From contig LR746265.1 in the NCBI GenBank assembly GCA_902729315.2, forward strand, positions 7,322,892 through 7,386,891: a stretch of 64,000 nt of DNA, given 5' to 3'. The position numbers were made by a program, and so were the translations under genes. Shown in pieces: positions 63,919 to 64,000 of the stretch (position 1 is its first letter; each line of letters opens with the position of its first letter). This stretch comes from Spirodela intermedia (taxonomy: Eukaryota > Streptophyta > Magnoliopsida > Alismatales > Araceae). The notes under the pieces were generated by a model. It was not told the DNA's origin. It did no database searches and was given only the letters and a program-made list of their open reading frames with translations.

Positions 63919-64000
63919 CTAGAGAACACGTAGAGGAAAATTAGGGAAAACTTCAGATCCAGTCGATGCATCCGGCAGCAGCAAGCAGAGGATCTTCCGA

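Overview
This is nuclear DNA of a flowering plant. The genes have short GT-AG introns and belong to plant-specific families: an OVATE protein, an isoprenylated HMA protein, a GPI-anchored lipid transfer protein and a one-repeat MYB with the (S/T)HAQKYF motif. Several first exons are very GC-rich against AT-rich introns and spacers, which fits a monocot, but I cannot name the species from the sequence. There are no bacterial operons, CRISPR arrays or rRNA genes, and I recognised no tRNA.

Layout: 1-5.2 kb is AT-rich and holds worn retrotransposon remnants. 5.75-7.19 kb is a two-exon membrane-anchored receptor-like kinase (+). 7.2-23 kb is gene-poor, full of (GA)n/(CT)n tracts, and carries three diverged copies of an unrecognised repeat of about 500-600 bp (10.25, 12.69 and 16.84 kb). 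23.19-23.90 kb is an intronless OVATE family repressor (+). 24-29 kb is AT-rich spacer. 29.0-34.15 kb is an eight-exon TatD-type nuclease (+) with an internal tandem duplication in intron 3. 38.1-38.7 kb is a two-exon MYB-like factor (+). 41.1-42.05 kb is a three-exon HIPP protein (-). 45.3-52.1 kb is a compound GA/GATA microsatellite of more than 1 kb, split by an old, inactive Ty3/gypsy element (-) with recognisable LTRs, PBS, PPT, gag and pol relics. 53.2-56.1 kb is a direct duplication of about 1.48 kb that copied the first exon of the next gene. 54.74-61.76 kb is that gene, an eight-exon AdoMet-dependent spermidine-synthase-fold protein (+). 62.53-63.02 kb is a two-exon GPI-anchored lipid transfer protein (+). 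63.24 kb to the window edge is the 3' part of a TMEM14/FAX-like membrane protein gene (-).

The genes are independent transcription units with no shared pathway visible. The exon models were built by hand from open frames, splice consensus and family knowledge; all listed junctions keep frame. Untranslated ends, alternative transcripts and expression cannot be seen. The most noteworthy structures are the exon-1 duplication whose upstream copy is frameshifted, the microsatellite split by a retrotransposon, and the three-copy unknown repeat. I see no convincing novel multi-gene system.
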